64,000 nucleotides of DNA from Actinomycetota bacterium (lineage in GTDB: Bacteria > Actinomycetota > Actinomycetes > S36-B12 > FW305-bin1): positions 1-64,000 of the forward strand of contig SCTR01000010.1 of NCBI GenBank assembly GCA_004297305.1, written 5' to 3'. The position numbers and the translations under genes were made by a program. Positions 1-8,420 of the stretch are shown here, piece after piece (position 1 is the stretch's first letter; each line of letters starts with the position of its first letter). Below the pieces are notes generated by a model, which ran no database searches, had not been told where the DNA came from, and worked only from the letters and a program-made list of their open reading frames with translations.

Positions 1-422
1 CCCGGGCCTGTGGGATCGGGTACGACGACGACCACACCGGGCCCCGGGCCGGCGGCCAGCGACGGGGCCGCCAGCGCCGCGAGCAGGCCCGCCGGTGGGC
101 TGGGGTCGGCTGCTGTGGCCGGGACCTCCGCTGGGGACGCCGACGACTCCAGCGCCGTACGACGACGTACCCGGGCCAGCCGGCGAGCCGCGCGGCGGAG
201 CCGCCCGGCCGATGCCGCCGCCGACTCCGGGCCGAGGCCCGGCGACCCGGCGGCGAGGGGCCGCCGGCCCGCCAACGGCCGGCCCCTCGGGGTCACAGGT
301 CGCGGCGGTTGCTGCCGCCCGAGGAATGCCTCGCGCTCAGCGGCGACCGACGTATCGACACCCTCGCGCCCAGCGGCAGCGGCGGGGTCGGGCCCAGCGG
401 CGGCAGGGTCGGGCGCGGTCAC
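1..422 (-). CDS. Partial ORF, N-terminal part of an unidentified protein (possibly glycosyltransferase)
   Basis: An open frame begins with GTG at 422-420, overlaps the stop of the next glycosyltransferase as GTGA, and runs off the left edge without a stop (140 codons seen). The first 50 or so residues are Ala/Pro-rich, then a basic stretch follows, and the last visible residues read GPGVVVVVPDPTGP, which could be the first beta strand of a GT-A fold. The overlap and the matching strand argue for translational coupling to the glycosyltransferase at 419-1354. The visible part is too compositionally biased to assign a family. The product could be another family-2 glycosyltransferase of the same polysaccharide locus, but this is inferred from context only. 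Confidence 0.5.
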   Translation of the reverse strand, partial: MTAPDPAAAGPDPAAAAGREGVDTSVAAEREAFLGRQQPPRPVTPRGRPLAGRRPLAAGSPGLGPESAAASAGRLRRAARRLARVRRRTALESSASPAEVPATAADPSPPAGLLAALAAPSLAAGPGPGVVVVVPDPTGP

Positions 423-1354
423 CGCATCGCCAGGCGATCAGGGACGTCGCTGCGGCCGACGACCCCGGCGGCACCGTCGGCACGCGCTGCGGCCACCAGC
501 GCGTCGTACCGGTCGAGCAGGTCCGGCCGGGCTTGCGCCAGCCGGCGGCGCCACCCACTCACGAACTGGTCGGTCACCCCACGCGCCCCGTCGATGTCGA
601 AACCCCAAGTCGCAGCGAAGATCTCACGATTGCGCACCATGTAGTAGACGTAGCCGGCGGAGGGAATCCGGCGCGCCGAGCGCCGCTCGTGGACGACCAC
701 GGATCGGGGGGCGACCAACACCCGCAGACCCAGCGCCCGGGCGCGCAACGCCCAGTCGGTCTCCTCGAAGTAGAGGAAGTACTGCTCGGGGATGAGCCCC
801 AGCAGAGGCAGCCGCGCAGTCCGCACCAGCACGGAAGCCCCGTGGGCGTAGTCGGTGTCGATCGCCGCGCCGGCTGGCGCCTCGTCGGCGGGCATGCCTT
901 CCCGCAGCAGCCGGGTCTCCCCCGACCGGACGTCGATCTCGGCCCCGTCGTACCGGATTCGGGCCGGTGTGCCGGCGACCAGCCGCGAGCCGACGAGCGC
1001 TGCCGTCGGCGTCGCATCCGCGGCCGCCACGAGTTCGGCGAGTGCGTCGACGCCGGCCCGGGCATCGGGGTTGACCAGCCACGCGTAGTCCGCGCCCAGC
1101 TCCCGTGCGAGCTGCAGCCCGAGGTTGTTGCCGCCGGCGTATCCGAGATTGCCGCCGGCAGGCAGGTATCGGACGGTCGGGTCGAGCCGTCGCCGCAGCG
1201 CGTCGGGGTCCGGCTCCTCGTCGTTGTCCACCACGGCGACAGTGGCGTCCAGCCAGCTACCGGCGGCGATCGAGCGCACGGCGGCCACGGTGTCGTCCGG
1301 ATCCCCGTAGTGCAGGACGACCGCCACCACCCGTGGGCCCGTCCGGACCGTCAC
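419..1354 (-). CDS. Family 2 glycosyltransferase (rhamnosyltransferase-like)
   Basis: A 311-residue cytoplasmic or membrane-associated GT-A glycosyltransferase that would transfer a sugar from an activated nucleotide donor to a growing surface polysaccharide. The fold starts at once (VVAVVLHYGDP, residues 9-19). It has VDND at 42-45, the GGNLGYAGGNNLG segment at 67-79 typical of rhamnosyltransferase-like GT2 proteins, the metal-binding NPDA at 95-98 in place of a DxD, and the catalytic-base region EETDW at 197-201. The GTG start is chosen because AGGAG lies 6 nt upstream. Its stop overlaps the next gene as GTGA. The exact acceptor and donor cannot be told, but three dTDP-rhamnose genes in the same locus make rhamnose a reasonable guess. 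Confidence 0.85.
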   Translation of the reverse strand: MTVRTGPRVVAVVLHYGDPDDTVAAVRSIAAGSWLDATVAVVDNDEEPDPDALRRRLDPTVRYLPAGGNLGYAGGNNLGLQLARELGADYAWLVNPDARAGVDALAELVAAADATPTAALVGSRLVAGTPARIRYDGAEIDVRSGETRLLREGMPADEAPAGAAIDTDYAHGASVLVRTARLPLLGLIPEQYFLYFEETDWALRARALGLRVLVAPRSVVVHERRSARRIPSAGYVYYMVRNREIFAATWGFDIDGARGVTDQFVSGWRRRLAQARPDLLDRYDALVAAARADGAAGVVGRSDVPDRLAMR

Positions 1355-1685
1355 GGTCTGCTCCTGGCCGTCATCGGCGCCCCGGTGTCATTGGCCGTCC
1401 CCGTGTCATGGCGTGTCCCCAGCCGTCATCGGCTGCCCCTGGCCGCCCCGATGCCCTGACCGGCGGCCGGCCGGCAGGCCGCCGGACGGCCCGCGTTCCG
1501 GACGCCCGGTCGACGTCGAGGCCATGGCCGGGCGAGTGTAGGCGCCCGGCGGGCGGGGCCGACTCACACGTTCGGGGGTACGGCGCCCGCCGCGAGAAGC
1601 CGAAGCAGCCAGTAACGCCCGACGCGCCACCGCGCGCCGGACCGGACCGCCCGGCACGACCCCGACCCCGGCGAGGAGCAGCTGC
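1355..1685. other. Intergenic region between divergent genes
   Basis: A 331-bp gap between the divergent glycosyltransferase (minus) and the beta-helix protein gene (plus). A GTCAT core recurs four times at 1370, 1387, 1405 and 1425, about 17-20 bp apart, just upstream of the glycosyltransferase. On the minus strand TACACT (complement of 1535-1540) could be a -10 box, without a convincing -35. No gene or RNA was recognised. Confidence 0.5.
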
Positions 1686-2855
1686 ATGGCCCGGATCATC
1701 GCGACATCCTTGCCCGCGCGCGCCACGGCGGTCACGTTGACGACCGCCCTCGTGGCTGCCGCTGCCGCGGGCCTGGGTGCAGCACCGGCGTCCGCCGCGG
1801 CGCCGTACGGCGCGGCCTGCGGGGCTCCGCAGACCCTCGTGGTGGGCCCGGCCGCCGTCAGCGGTCCCAACGACCTGCAGACCCTGTTGCGCTCGTTGTG
1901 CCCCGGCGACGTGCTCCAACTGGCTCCCGGCACCTACACGATCGGCACGCCCGGGACAGCGAACCCGGTCATCCGCCCCGGCCGCGCTGACGCCCCGATC
2001 CAGGTCACCGCCCTCAACCCCGCCGATCCGCCGCTGATCCGCGGATCGCTGTCGCTGGGAACTCCGAACGCCGAGATCCGCAAGGGCCGCGACAACGCGG
2101 TCTACGAGAGCAACCCGAGCTACTGGTGGTTGTCGCACCTGCGCATCCAGGGCACGGTCAGCAATCGTCCCGGCCTTCGCATCGAAGGCGGGGCCGGCTG
2201 GCGCGTCACGGATTCGGAGATCTTCGGTGCCGCGCAGACCGGTTCGCTGTCGAACGTCCAGCTGGACGGCCAGGGCGCATTCCCGCAGGGTTTCGTCTTC
2301 GCCGGCAACTGCGTGCACGGCGCCGGCCGGCCGGGTGGCTCCGGTGAGAAGTGGCACAACATCTACGTCGGCTTCCCCGGCAACAAGCACACCAGCGGCG
2401 CCATCACCGGCAACGTCGTGTTCGACCATCCGGACGGCTCCGGTATCAAACTCGGCCACGGCGGACAGCGCGGCGCCCGGGGCCCGTGGGGCGTGACCGT
2501 CTCCGGCAACACCATCGTCGGCGGCAGCAAGCAGATCACGCTGCACGGCGACGTCCGCAAACTGAAGGTGGACGGCAACCTGCTCGGCAACTCGTCGTTC
2601 AAGTTCCGGTCGGGCACGACCGCCGTACACGTGCACATGGTGTCGAAGAAGGCGGGCTCGTCGATCACGGGCAACTACGCCTTCGGAGTCAAGACGTTCG
2701 TGAAGTACGACCGCACCGCGAAGGTCAAGGTGGGCAAGCGTCAGCTCGGCCCGGCACCGGCATTCGCCACCGGCGGATCGGGCGGCTTCCCCGCCAGCTT
2801 CGACCCGGGATGCTCGGCGTACGGCGCGAGCAGCGTCGCCGGATTCGGCGCCTGA
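1686..2855 (+). CDS. Secreted right-handed parallel beta-helix protein
   Basis: A 389-residue exported protein. A Sec signal peptide is clear: basic MARIIATSLPAR, a hydrophobic Ala/Leu core, and a probable cleavage after ASA near residue 38. The mature part has the short G-N-x-V/I coils of pectate-lyase-like or chondroitinase-B-like beta helices, with repeated ITGNVVF, VSGNTIV, VDGNLLG and ITGNYAF turns between residues 220 and 340. Such proteins bind or cleave acidic polysaccharides, but no catalytic residues can be assigned here. GAGGAG lies about 8 nt before the ATG. It stands alone, facing a minus-strand operon of surface-glycan genes, so a role in remodelling the same glycan is inferred only. 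Confidence 0.75.
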   Translation: MARIIATSLPARATAVTLTTALVAAAAAGLGAAPASAAAPYGAACGAPQTLVVGPAAVSGPNDLQTLLRSLCPGDVLQLAPGTYTIGTPGTANPVIRPGRADAPIQVTALNPADPPLIRGSLSLGTPNAEIRKGRDNAVYESNPSYWWLSHLRIQGTVSNRPGLRIEGGAGWRVTDSEIFGAAQTGSLSNVQLDGQGAFPQGFVFAGNCVHGAGRPGGSGEKWHNIYVGFPGNKHTSGAITGNVVFDHPDGSGIKLGHGGQRGARGPWGVTVSGNTIVGGSKQITLHGDVRKLKVDGNLLGNSSFKFRSGTTAVHVHMVSKKAGSSITGNYAFGVKTFVKYDRTAKVKVGKRQLGPAPAFATGGSGGFPASFDPGCSAYGASSVAGFGA

Positions 2856-2871
2856 ACCAGCGATCGAACAC

Positions 2872-2890
2872 CGAGCCCGGCGGGGCTCGG
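2872..2890. terminator. Hairpin between convergent genes
   Basis: CCGAGCCC at 2872-2879 pairs perfectly with GGGCTCGG at 2883-2890 around a 3-nt loop, 17 bp after the beta-helix gene's stop and before the converging glycosyltransferase gene. There is no T-run, as is common for actinobacterial terminators, and it could serve both strands. Confidence 0.5.
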
Positions 2891-2964
2891 CGGCCGATCG
2901 TGTGTCGCTCGGGCCAGCCGTCGAACACGCCTCAGGCCGGCCGCCGAACATCGTCTCGCTGGAG

Positions 2965-4329
2965 TCAGCCGCGGAACACGGTGTAGCGCTCGCGTTCCAA
3001 TTCGTGCCGCCACCGTCGCCGCATGAGTTCACCTTCGTTTGACCGGACGGTGTTGACGCGGGTCTTCGTCTCGAAGTGGTAGAGCTCCACGGAGTTCGCC
3101 TGGATGACCCGCAGTCCCAGCAGCCGCAGCTTGAGGCAGTAGTCGACGTCGTTGTAGTTGTTCGGGAACTTCTCGGAGAAACCGCCGACCGCCTCCCACG
3201 CCTCACGACGTTGCGCCACGGTCGCCCCGGTCACGCCGGACACCTCGCGGTCGACGACCAGTTCGCTACCGATGCCGTCGTCGTCGCCCATCGCGCGATA
3301 GGCGTGGTAGGCGTGATTGCGGTCGTAGACGTGGCCGGCGTGCTGCAACGAACCGTCGTCGAATCGGAGTTTGCAGCCCACCGCGCCGACGTCGCTGTCA
3401 GCGGCCAAACCGACCAGGGCGTCCAGCCAGTCGTCGGTGATCACGCCCATGTCGTCGTTGAGGAAGACCACGTAGTCGCCGGTCGCCGCCAGCGCGCCGA
3501 GGTTGCACTTCTCCGCGAAGTTGAACGGTTGGTCGTAGTCGACGACGCGCAGCCGGCGGCCGGCAATCGCCTGTAGCTCGTCCAGGTATCCCCGGGGCCC
3601 GTCGGTGTCGGCGACGATCACCCATTCGTAGTCGGTGCGGTACTGCCGGGCGGCGACGTCGCGGACGAACTCCGTGACGAAGGTGCGCTGCTTGCCGAAG
3701 GCCTCGCCGCGGCCTCCCCTGGTCGGCACGATGAGCGAGGCGCGCGCCCCTGCCGGCGGGCGCAGCCGTACCCGCAGGAACCGCGGATCCGTGGCCGCCG
3801 TGACGACCGCGTCACGTCCGCTGCGCGCCAGCTGTTCCGACACGATCCGGATCCGCTCGTCGAGGCCGGCCTGAGAGCCGACGGTGTCCACGTCGGCCGC
3901 AGCGTCGGCCGAATCACCGGCGGCCTCGGCAGTGGCGTCGACGTGAGCGAACCGGGCCCCGGACTCGGCCAGCCGCAACCACACCGCGAGCCAGGCAGCC
4001 GGGTCGGCCTCGTCGGTTGCGGACTCCAGCAGCTCGGTACGACAGGCGACCGGGCCACGCAGGTAGTCCTCACCCAGCAGCCGTAACGGTGACCAGGCCG
4101 GCGCGACGACGGTCGCCTCCTGGTCTCCGGTGCGCAGCCGGAGGTCCCCGTACGCGACGTCGGCACCGTCCGGAGCCGCGACGGCACCGACCAGACGATC
4201 GAGCTGCTCGTCGTCCAGTTGTGCCCCCGACGGCAGAAGTACCGCGACATCAGAACCGGCGACCGCACTGCGCAGTGTCGCGTCGGGACCCGGCCCACGT
4301 TCGACGACGACGACCCGGGGCGGCGTCAT
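2965..4329 (-). CDS. Family 2 glycosyltransferase with long N-terminal region
   Basis: A 454-residue protein. The first ~195 residues are a divergent region with no recognisable motif. A GT-A domain follows from RASLIVPTRGG (196-206), with FNFAEKCNLG at 269-278, the DxD-equivalent FLNDDM at 289-294 and NDVDYCLK at 393-400. These are features of glycosyltransferases in rhamnan and O-antigen clusters. The ATG at 4329 is chosen because it overlaps the methyltransferase stop as ATGA, whereas the open frame runs 58 codons further upstream inside the methyltransferase. It is the last gene of the minus-strand polysaccharide run, and the donor sugar is unknown. Confidence 0.85.
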   Translation of the reverse strand: MTPPRVVVVERGPGPDATLRSAVAGSDVAVLLPSGAQLDDEQLDRLVGAVAAPDGADVAYGDLRLRTGDQEATVVAPAWSPLRLLGEDYLRGPVACRTELLESATDEADPAAWLAVWLRLAESGARFAHVDATAEAAGDSADAAADVDTVGSQAGLDERIRIVSEQLARSGRDAVVTAATDPRFLRVRLRPPAGARASLIVPTRGGRGEAFGKQRTFVTEFVRDVAARQYRTDYEWVIVADTDGPRGYLDELQAIAGRRLRVVDYDQPFNFAEKCNLGALAATGDYVVFLNDDMGVITDDWLDALVGLAADSDVGAVGCKLRFDDGSLQHAGHVYDRNHAYHAYRAMGDDDGIGSELVVDREVSGVTGATVAQRREAWEAVGGFSEKFPNNYNDVDYCLKLRLLGLRVIQANSVELYHFETKTRVNTVRSNEGELMRRRWRHELERERYTVFRG

Positions 4330-5321
4330 CGCAGCTTGCGGCGCAGCGTCACAGCCGGCCGCAGCACGGCTTGGCCGACCCGCAGCGCCCGGGAAGAGGA
4401 CAACGTCCGCAACCGGTTCTCCAGCTCCCGGGCACGAGCGCGCGAACGAGTGAGCAACTGTTCGGCTTGCTCGAGGCGGTCGGTGGCATCCTCCGCTTCC
4501 CATTGGGCGCGAGCAGCTTCGGCCTGCAGCCCCAGCACGAGGTCGCGCTGCCGGAGCAGTTCGTGGCGCAGTTGCTCGGCCTGCTGTTCCTGCTCACCGA
4601 GCTCGTGCGAAAGGCCCAGCGCGTGGGCGCGCTTCTCGTTGACCTCGATCTGCAGCCACGGCATCCGGTCCTCGTAGCCGTGGACGATCTCCCGGACGCT
4701 CAGTGGCTGGCGCTGATACGCCGCGGCCCAAGGCGTCAGCCAGCTCAGATCGAGGTCGAACCGCCGATAGAAACCGCGGTCGGCCAGCATGGAGGCCCAA
4801 TGAGCCGGCATGCGCACGTTGACGTGGGTGGTGTCGTTCAGGTCGAACGGGGTGGTGGACAACAACAGCACGTCTGTCGCCGCGCAAATGTTGTCCAGCG
4901 CCAGCTCGGCATCGGCCTGAGCCATGTGCTCGATCACCTCGATGCAGGTGATCAGATCGAATCGGCCCTCGATCGGCTCGACCAGGGAACCGACCCGAAG
5001 CCGTCCCGCCGCCCGCGGATCGCCGTCGGCGATGGCGTAGTCGGAGACGTCCACGCCCGACGCGTCCACGCCGAGCCCGACCAGCGACCCGACCAGGATG
5101 CCCTTGGCGCAGCCGGCATCCAGCACGGTCGCCGGCCGGAACGTCGTGACGATGCGCTCGGCGACGGCGTCGAAGAAGGCGGTCCAGTGAGGATGCCCCG
5201 GCTCGTACGGCGGACCGAGGTGGTGGCGGTAGTAGTGCGCCCCGTAATCGTCGGCCGTCGTGGTGGTGCCGTCGCCACCCGCGCCGGAGGATCCCGCGGA
5301 CTCGGTGATCGGGCTACTCAT
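4326..5321 (-). CDS. Class I SAM methyltransferase with C-terminal coiled coil
   Basis: A 331-residue cytoplasmic protein. The SAM-binding motif I is VLDAGCAKG (66-74), followed by an acidic GVDVSDYA (89-96) and the post-motif ITCIEVIEH (124-132), which is a standard small-molecule or sugar methyltransferase core to about residue 200. Residues ~220-305 are rich in E/Q/R/L heptads and should form a coiled coil, like tethers seen on methyltransferases that cap O-antigen chains. A GGAAGAGG ribosome site precedes the ATG. The next glycosyltransferase is coupled by ATGA. Methylation of a terminal sugar to stop chain growth is a reasonable inference from the coiled coil and the context. Confidence 0.85.
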   Translation of the reverse strand: MSSPITESAGSSGAGGDGTTTTADDYGAHYYRHHLGPPYEPGHPHWTAFFDAVAERIVTTFRPATVLDAGCAKGILVGSLVGLGVDASGVDVSDYAIADGDPRAAGRLRVGSLVEPIEGRFDLITCIEVIEHMAQADAELALDNICAATDVLLLSTTPFDLNDTTHVNVRMPAHWASMLADRGFYRRFDLDLSWLTPWAAAYQRQPLSVREIVHGYEDRMPWLQIEVNEKRAHALGLSHELGEQEQQAEQLRHELLRQRDLVLGLQAEAARAQWEAEDATDRLEQAEQLLTRSRARARELENRLRTLSSSRALRVGQAVLRPAVTLRRKLR

Positions 5322-5363
5322 GTGACCTCTTCCGTCCGGGTCGGGCCTGCTCGGCGCGGGCCC

Positions 5364-5369
5364 ATCCTA
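5364..5369 (-). promoter_or_regulatory. Possible -10 box for methyltransferase-glycosyltransferase pair
   Basis: On the minus strand TAGGAT lies just after the hairpin at 5375-5419 and about 43 nt before the methyltransferase ATG. It would give a short leader that contains the GGAAGAGG site. No good -35 is visible, so this is tentative. Confidence 0.3.
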
Positions 5370-5374
5370 GAGAA

Positions 5375-5419
5375 GGCGCCGATACGGCCGGGCAGGCGCG
5401 CGCGGGCCGTATCAGCGCC
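5375..5419 (-). terminator. Strong hairpin at the end of the 680-aa glycosyltransferase gene
   Basis: The arms 5375-5389 and 5405-5419 (GGCGCCGATACGGCC and GGCCGTATCAGCGCC) pair at 14 of 15 positions around a 15-nt loop. The stop codon of the upstream gene (5414-5412) lies inside the first-transcribed arm. A stable hairpin in the middle of an otherwise tightly packed minus-strand run suggests a terminator or attenuator. Confidence 0.6.
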
Positions 5420-7454
5420 GGCCCAGGGCGAGCCCGAGCTTGCGTCCGGCGTCGTCGAACCGCAGCCGTACGCCGGCATCCCAGCGTTCGGCCAACCGGT
5501 CCGTCAGCTCCGGGTCGGGTCGTCCGAGCGACTCGAGCGCGTCGTTGACCTCGACCCGCACCGACGACTCGACGACCACGACTGCCTCGGGTCCGGCGGC
5601 CAGCCGCAACACCAGGTCGGACATCTCCCCCCCGGGCGAACACCGCGGATCCAGGCCGTCGACCGCGGCCAGCGCGGTGGCCACGACCGCCGAACCGACC
5701 AGTGACAGCAACGGCGGCGCCCCCCAGCCGGAGTCGTCCTGGCTGCCGAGACGACCCGGGGGCCACAGACCGCCCCGGCTGTCCACCACCAACGGCTGTG
5801 CCGCCACGGCCCCTTCGCGGGTGGCGGCGCGGGCCAGCTCGACGACCGATCCGGCCACCACGGTCGCACCACCGGGCAGGATGACGACGGTACGACCGCG
5901 ACTGGCGAGGAAGGCGACGTTGGCCAGGTAGGCGATGCTGCGCGGCTGGCCGGTCCGGCGGAAGCGGATCCGCTTCTCGTGGAACAGGTTCGCCACGATC
6001 ATCGTCCAGGAGAAACGTGTGCCGCCGCCTTGCACGACGACGACTTCGACGTCGAGGTTGGCGGCGGACGCCAGTGCCGTACGAACCGTGGTCACGGTGT
6101 CGGTCCACCGGCCGATGGCGGGCACCAGCACGGACACTTCGTGGAAGCGGCCCGGCAGTTCGTCTCGTACCTGATCCCACGGCCGCTGATGACGACCCAG
6201 CACCACCTCGGCCCATTCGGGTGGTTCGACGTCGCTGGCCCGAGTCGTGATCGACAGGTCCTGATGCGCCCAGGACCCGACCAGGGGAAGCGGGATGATC
6301 TGGCCCAGTTTCGTCAGCCGCAGGACGAAGTCCCAGTCCTCGTACCGGGCCAGGTCCTCCGCGAAACCGCCGACCTGGCCGACGGCGGTCCGGGTCACCA
6401 CGAGAGCGTTGAGATCGACTCGCGGAACTTCTTGCAGGACAGTGATATCCGTGGGGAAGGTGAGATCGTGCCGGTCGATGCCGATCCGGCGGGCCGCGGT
6501 CGCGTGGGTCGCTATCGCTCGGCCATCCGCCAGCGCGACCACGGCGGCCGCCAGCTGGTGCGGGGTCCAGATATTGTCCGAATCCAGGAACGCCACGTAG
6601 GTCCCCGTCGCCTCCTGCAGCGCCCGGTTGCGGGCCGCCGCCACGCCTCGCGGCGGCGTCGACACGACGCGGATCCGCGGATCGGAGGCGGCCAGCAACG
6701 TCGCGACCTCGGCCGTGGCGTCCGACGAGCCGTCGTCGACGACGATCAGTTCCCAGTGCGACCAGGACTGCGCCTGCACCGACGCCACCGCTGCCACCAG
6801 CTGGGTGGCCTGATCGCGCACCGGCATCAGCACGCTGACCAGCGGGCGGTGGCCGGCCGGCAGGGTGTGAAGCAGCGACGCGTCCCACTCGTCGAGCACC
6901 GGGCCGTGGCGGCGGGCGCGCCGGACGTTCTGGTTCTGTTCCCGCCACGTCAATTGCGCGGCCAGCAATGCTGGTCGCACCTCGCGGTAGCGGCGCCGGC
7001 GGCCGAGCAGTCGATCGTCGCCGTCGGGACGAGTGAGGAAATGCCCGAGCGCCCGTCCCGGGTGCCGTGCCGCTGCCGGGTATCGGCGCAGGTACGCCGC
7101 GTCGTCGAACAGCGGATGGATGCCATGCTTCCCGGCGCCCCGAGCCAGATAGGACAGCAGCGGATCGACCGCGGCGCGACGCCAGCTCTTGGGGGCGAAC
7201 CACGCGGGTTCGAACAGCGGCGACGGCGAGAGCCCGGCCTCACGGCCCCGGCCGAGGTAGTCCGCGATGGCCTGCGGCTCGTCCGGGAAACGGCGGCCCC
7301 GTTGCACCTCGTACCACTCGCGATCGAAGATCCCCGACCGCTGGATCTTCCGGATCGCAGCAGCGTGATCATGTTGCCGCAGCCGGCTTCCCACGACCGG
7401 GACCCGGCGGGTGGTCGTGCGGAGCCGGCGGCGCAGGGCGCCCGCGGCGCTCAC
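5412..7454 (-). CDS. Large glycosyltransferase with two GT-A-like domains
   Basis: A 680-residue protein. Residues ~40-125 hold three FDxxWY-like units (FDREWY 43-48, FEPAWF 81-86, FDDAAY 116-121), a module found before GT2 domains in surface-glycan enzymes. A canonical GT2 domain starts at PLVSVLMPVRD (204-214), with VDDGSSD at 239-245 and FLDSDN at 289-294. A second, degenerate GT-like domain starts near residue 440 (VSVLVPAIGRW) and lacks a clear DxD. The GTG start overlaps the upstream rhamnan-F-like gene as GTGA, so the two are coupled. It probably transfers sugars to the rhamnose-containing polymer, with the second domain possibly serving for binding only. Confidence 0.8.
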   Translation of the reverse strand: MSAAGALRRRLRTTTRRVPVVGSRLRQHDHAAAIRKIQRSGIFDREWYEVQRGRRFPDEPQAIADYLGRGREAGLSPSPLFEPAWFAPKSWRRAAVDPLLSYLARGAGKHGIHPLFDDAAYLRRYPAAARHPGRALGHFLTRPDGDDRLLGRRRRYREVRPALLAAQLTWREQNQNVRRARRHGPVLDEWDASLLHTLPAGHRPLVSVLMPVRDQATQLVAAVASVQAQSWSHWELIVVDDGSSDATAEVATLLAASDPRIRVVSTPPRGVAAARNRALQEATGTYVAFLDSDNIWTPHQLAAAVVALADGRAIATHATAARRIGIDRHDLTFPTDITVLQEVPRVDLNALVVTRTAVGQVGGFAEDLARYEDWDFVLRLTKLGQIIPLPLVGSWAHQDLSITTRASDVEPPEWAEVVLGRHQRPWDQVRDELPGRFHEVSVLVPAIGRWTDTVTTVRTALASAANLDVEVVVVQGGGTRFSWTMIVANLFHEKRIRFRRTGQPRSIAYLANVAFLASRGRTVVILPGGATVVAGSVVELARAATREGAVAAQPLVVDSRGGLWPPGRLGSQDDSGWGAPPLLSLVGSAVVATALAAVDGLDPRCSPGGEMSDLVLRLAAGPEAVVVVESSVRVEVNDALESLGRPDPELTDRLAERWDAGVRLRFDDAGRKLGLALGRR

Positions 7455-8341
7455 GCGCGCAGCAGTGCGTAGGCCGCACGAGTACGGTCGATGTACTCCC
7501 TCACCCCGTCGAACATCCGTGGGAATGCCTTCTCGCAGCGGGCGATCATCTGCTCGCTGCCGAGGTGGTACGGATCGTCACGGATGGAGTCGAACTTCAC
7601 GAACGGCAGGCGCCCGTCGGGAATCGCGCGGTCCCACAGCCCCACCATCGGATTGCTGCCGGCGCCGGGGATGCGAGTGGTGTCCCGCCACAGTTCCCAT
7701 GGCCGGCGCAGCTTGTCCCATCCCTTGTTGCCCACCATGGCCCGTCGGTGGCGAAGGTCGCAGAGGAACTGCTCCCGGGGCGTGGGCTCGAAATAGCCGG
7801 CCAACGAGTATCCCTTGACGCGCATCAGCCGGGAGAAGCCCAATTCGTAGCGCTCGATCACGAACATGCGCTTGGAGATCGGCGTCATCGACTCCCAGAA
7901 CGCCCGGAACGCCGAGTCGGCCACCACCTTCGGATCGCACACCAGGTAGAACGACTGCAGGTGCCGCTCGTACTGGTAGGAAACCGTGGCACCCCAGACG
8001 TCGGCGCCCTTGGCGTCCATGCTCGCGATCATGGACCGCAACGGACGCAACGGGCCGATCGTGCTGTCGTTGCCGATCACCAGCCGGGGCGGCGCGGACC
8101 AGTCGACCGTGCGCAGGATCCCTTCGCGCCAGCTGGCGAAGTCGTAACCCTCGTTGCGCCGGGTGATCACCTGCCCGTACTGCGCCAATCGCCGGTGGCT
8201 GCGTGCGGTCAGCGGTGCGGTCGACACGATCACGACGTGGTCCACGGTGGCGGCGAGTTCGGCGAGGTGCCGGCGAACGTGCGGCGCCACCAGGCCGTCC
8301 GGATCGAAGTGGGCGAAGATCGCCTGGCTCTCGCGCGTCAC
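7451..8341 (-). CDS. Rhamnan synthesis protein F-like glycan enzyme
   Basis: A 296-residue protein from the GTG at 8341. It begins close to the family's usual N-terminus (AIFAHFDPDGLV, with VIVST following) and carries the RRNEGYDFASWREG segment characteristic of RgpF-type proteins (rhamnan/rhamnose polymer synthesis, streptococcal RgpF and relatives). These proteins act on rhamnose chains on the cytoplasmic face of the membrane. The open frame runs 55 codons further upstream, overlapping the preceding gene, but without a usable ATG or ribosome site, so the shorter start is preferred. Its presence beside rmlA, rmlB and rmlD supports a rhamnose-containing product. Confidence 0.75.
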   Translation of the reverse strand: MTRESQAIFAHFDPDGLVAPHVRRHLAELAATVDHVVIVSTAPLTARSHRRLAQYGQVITRRNEGYDFASWREGILRTVDWSAPPRLVIGNDSTIGPLRPLRSMIASMDAKGADVWGATVSYQYERHLQSFYLVCDPKVVADSAFRAFWESMTPISKRMFVIERYELGFSRLMRVKGYSLAGYFEPTPREQFLCDLRHRRAMVGNKGWDKLRRPWELWRDTTRIPGAGSNPMVGLWDRAIPDGRLPFVKFDSIRDDPYHLGSEQMIARCEKAFPRMFDGVREYIDRTRAAYALLRA

Positions 8342-8420
8342 CCGGACGCCCGCCGGGACGAGCCCGACCGTGGCAGTGGCCGCGCGGTCATCACGGGAGC
8401 AGCCTAGTCCGCACGGGTTC

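Noticed and set aside
1371-3206. A 611-codon open frame on the minus strand opposite the beta-helix gene
   Set aside because: It is a GC-driven shadow. The plus-strand frame has a signal peptide, ribosome site and a recognisable fold.
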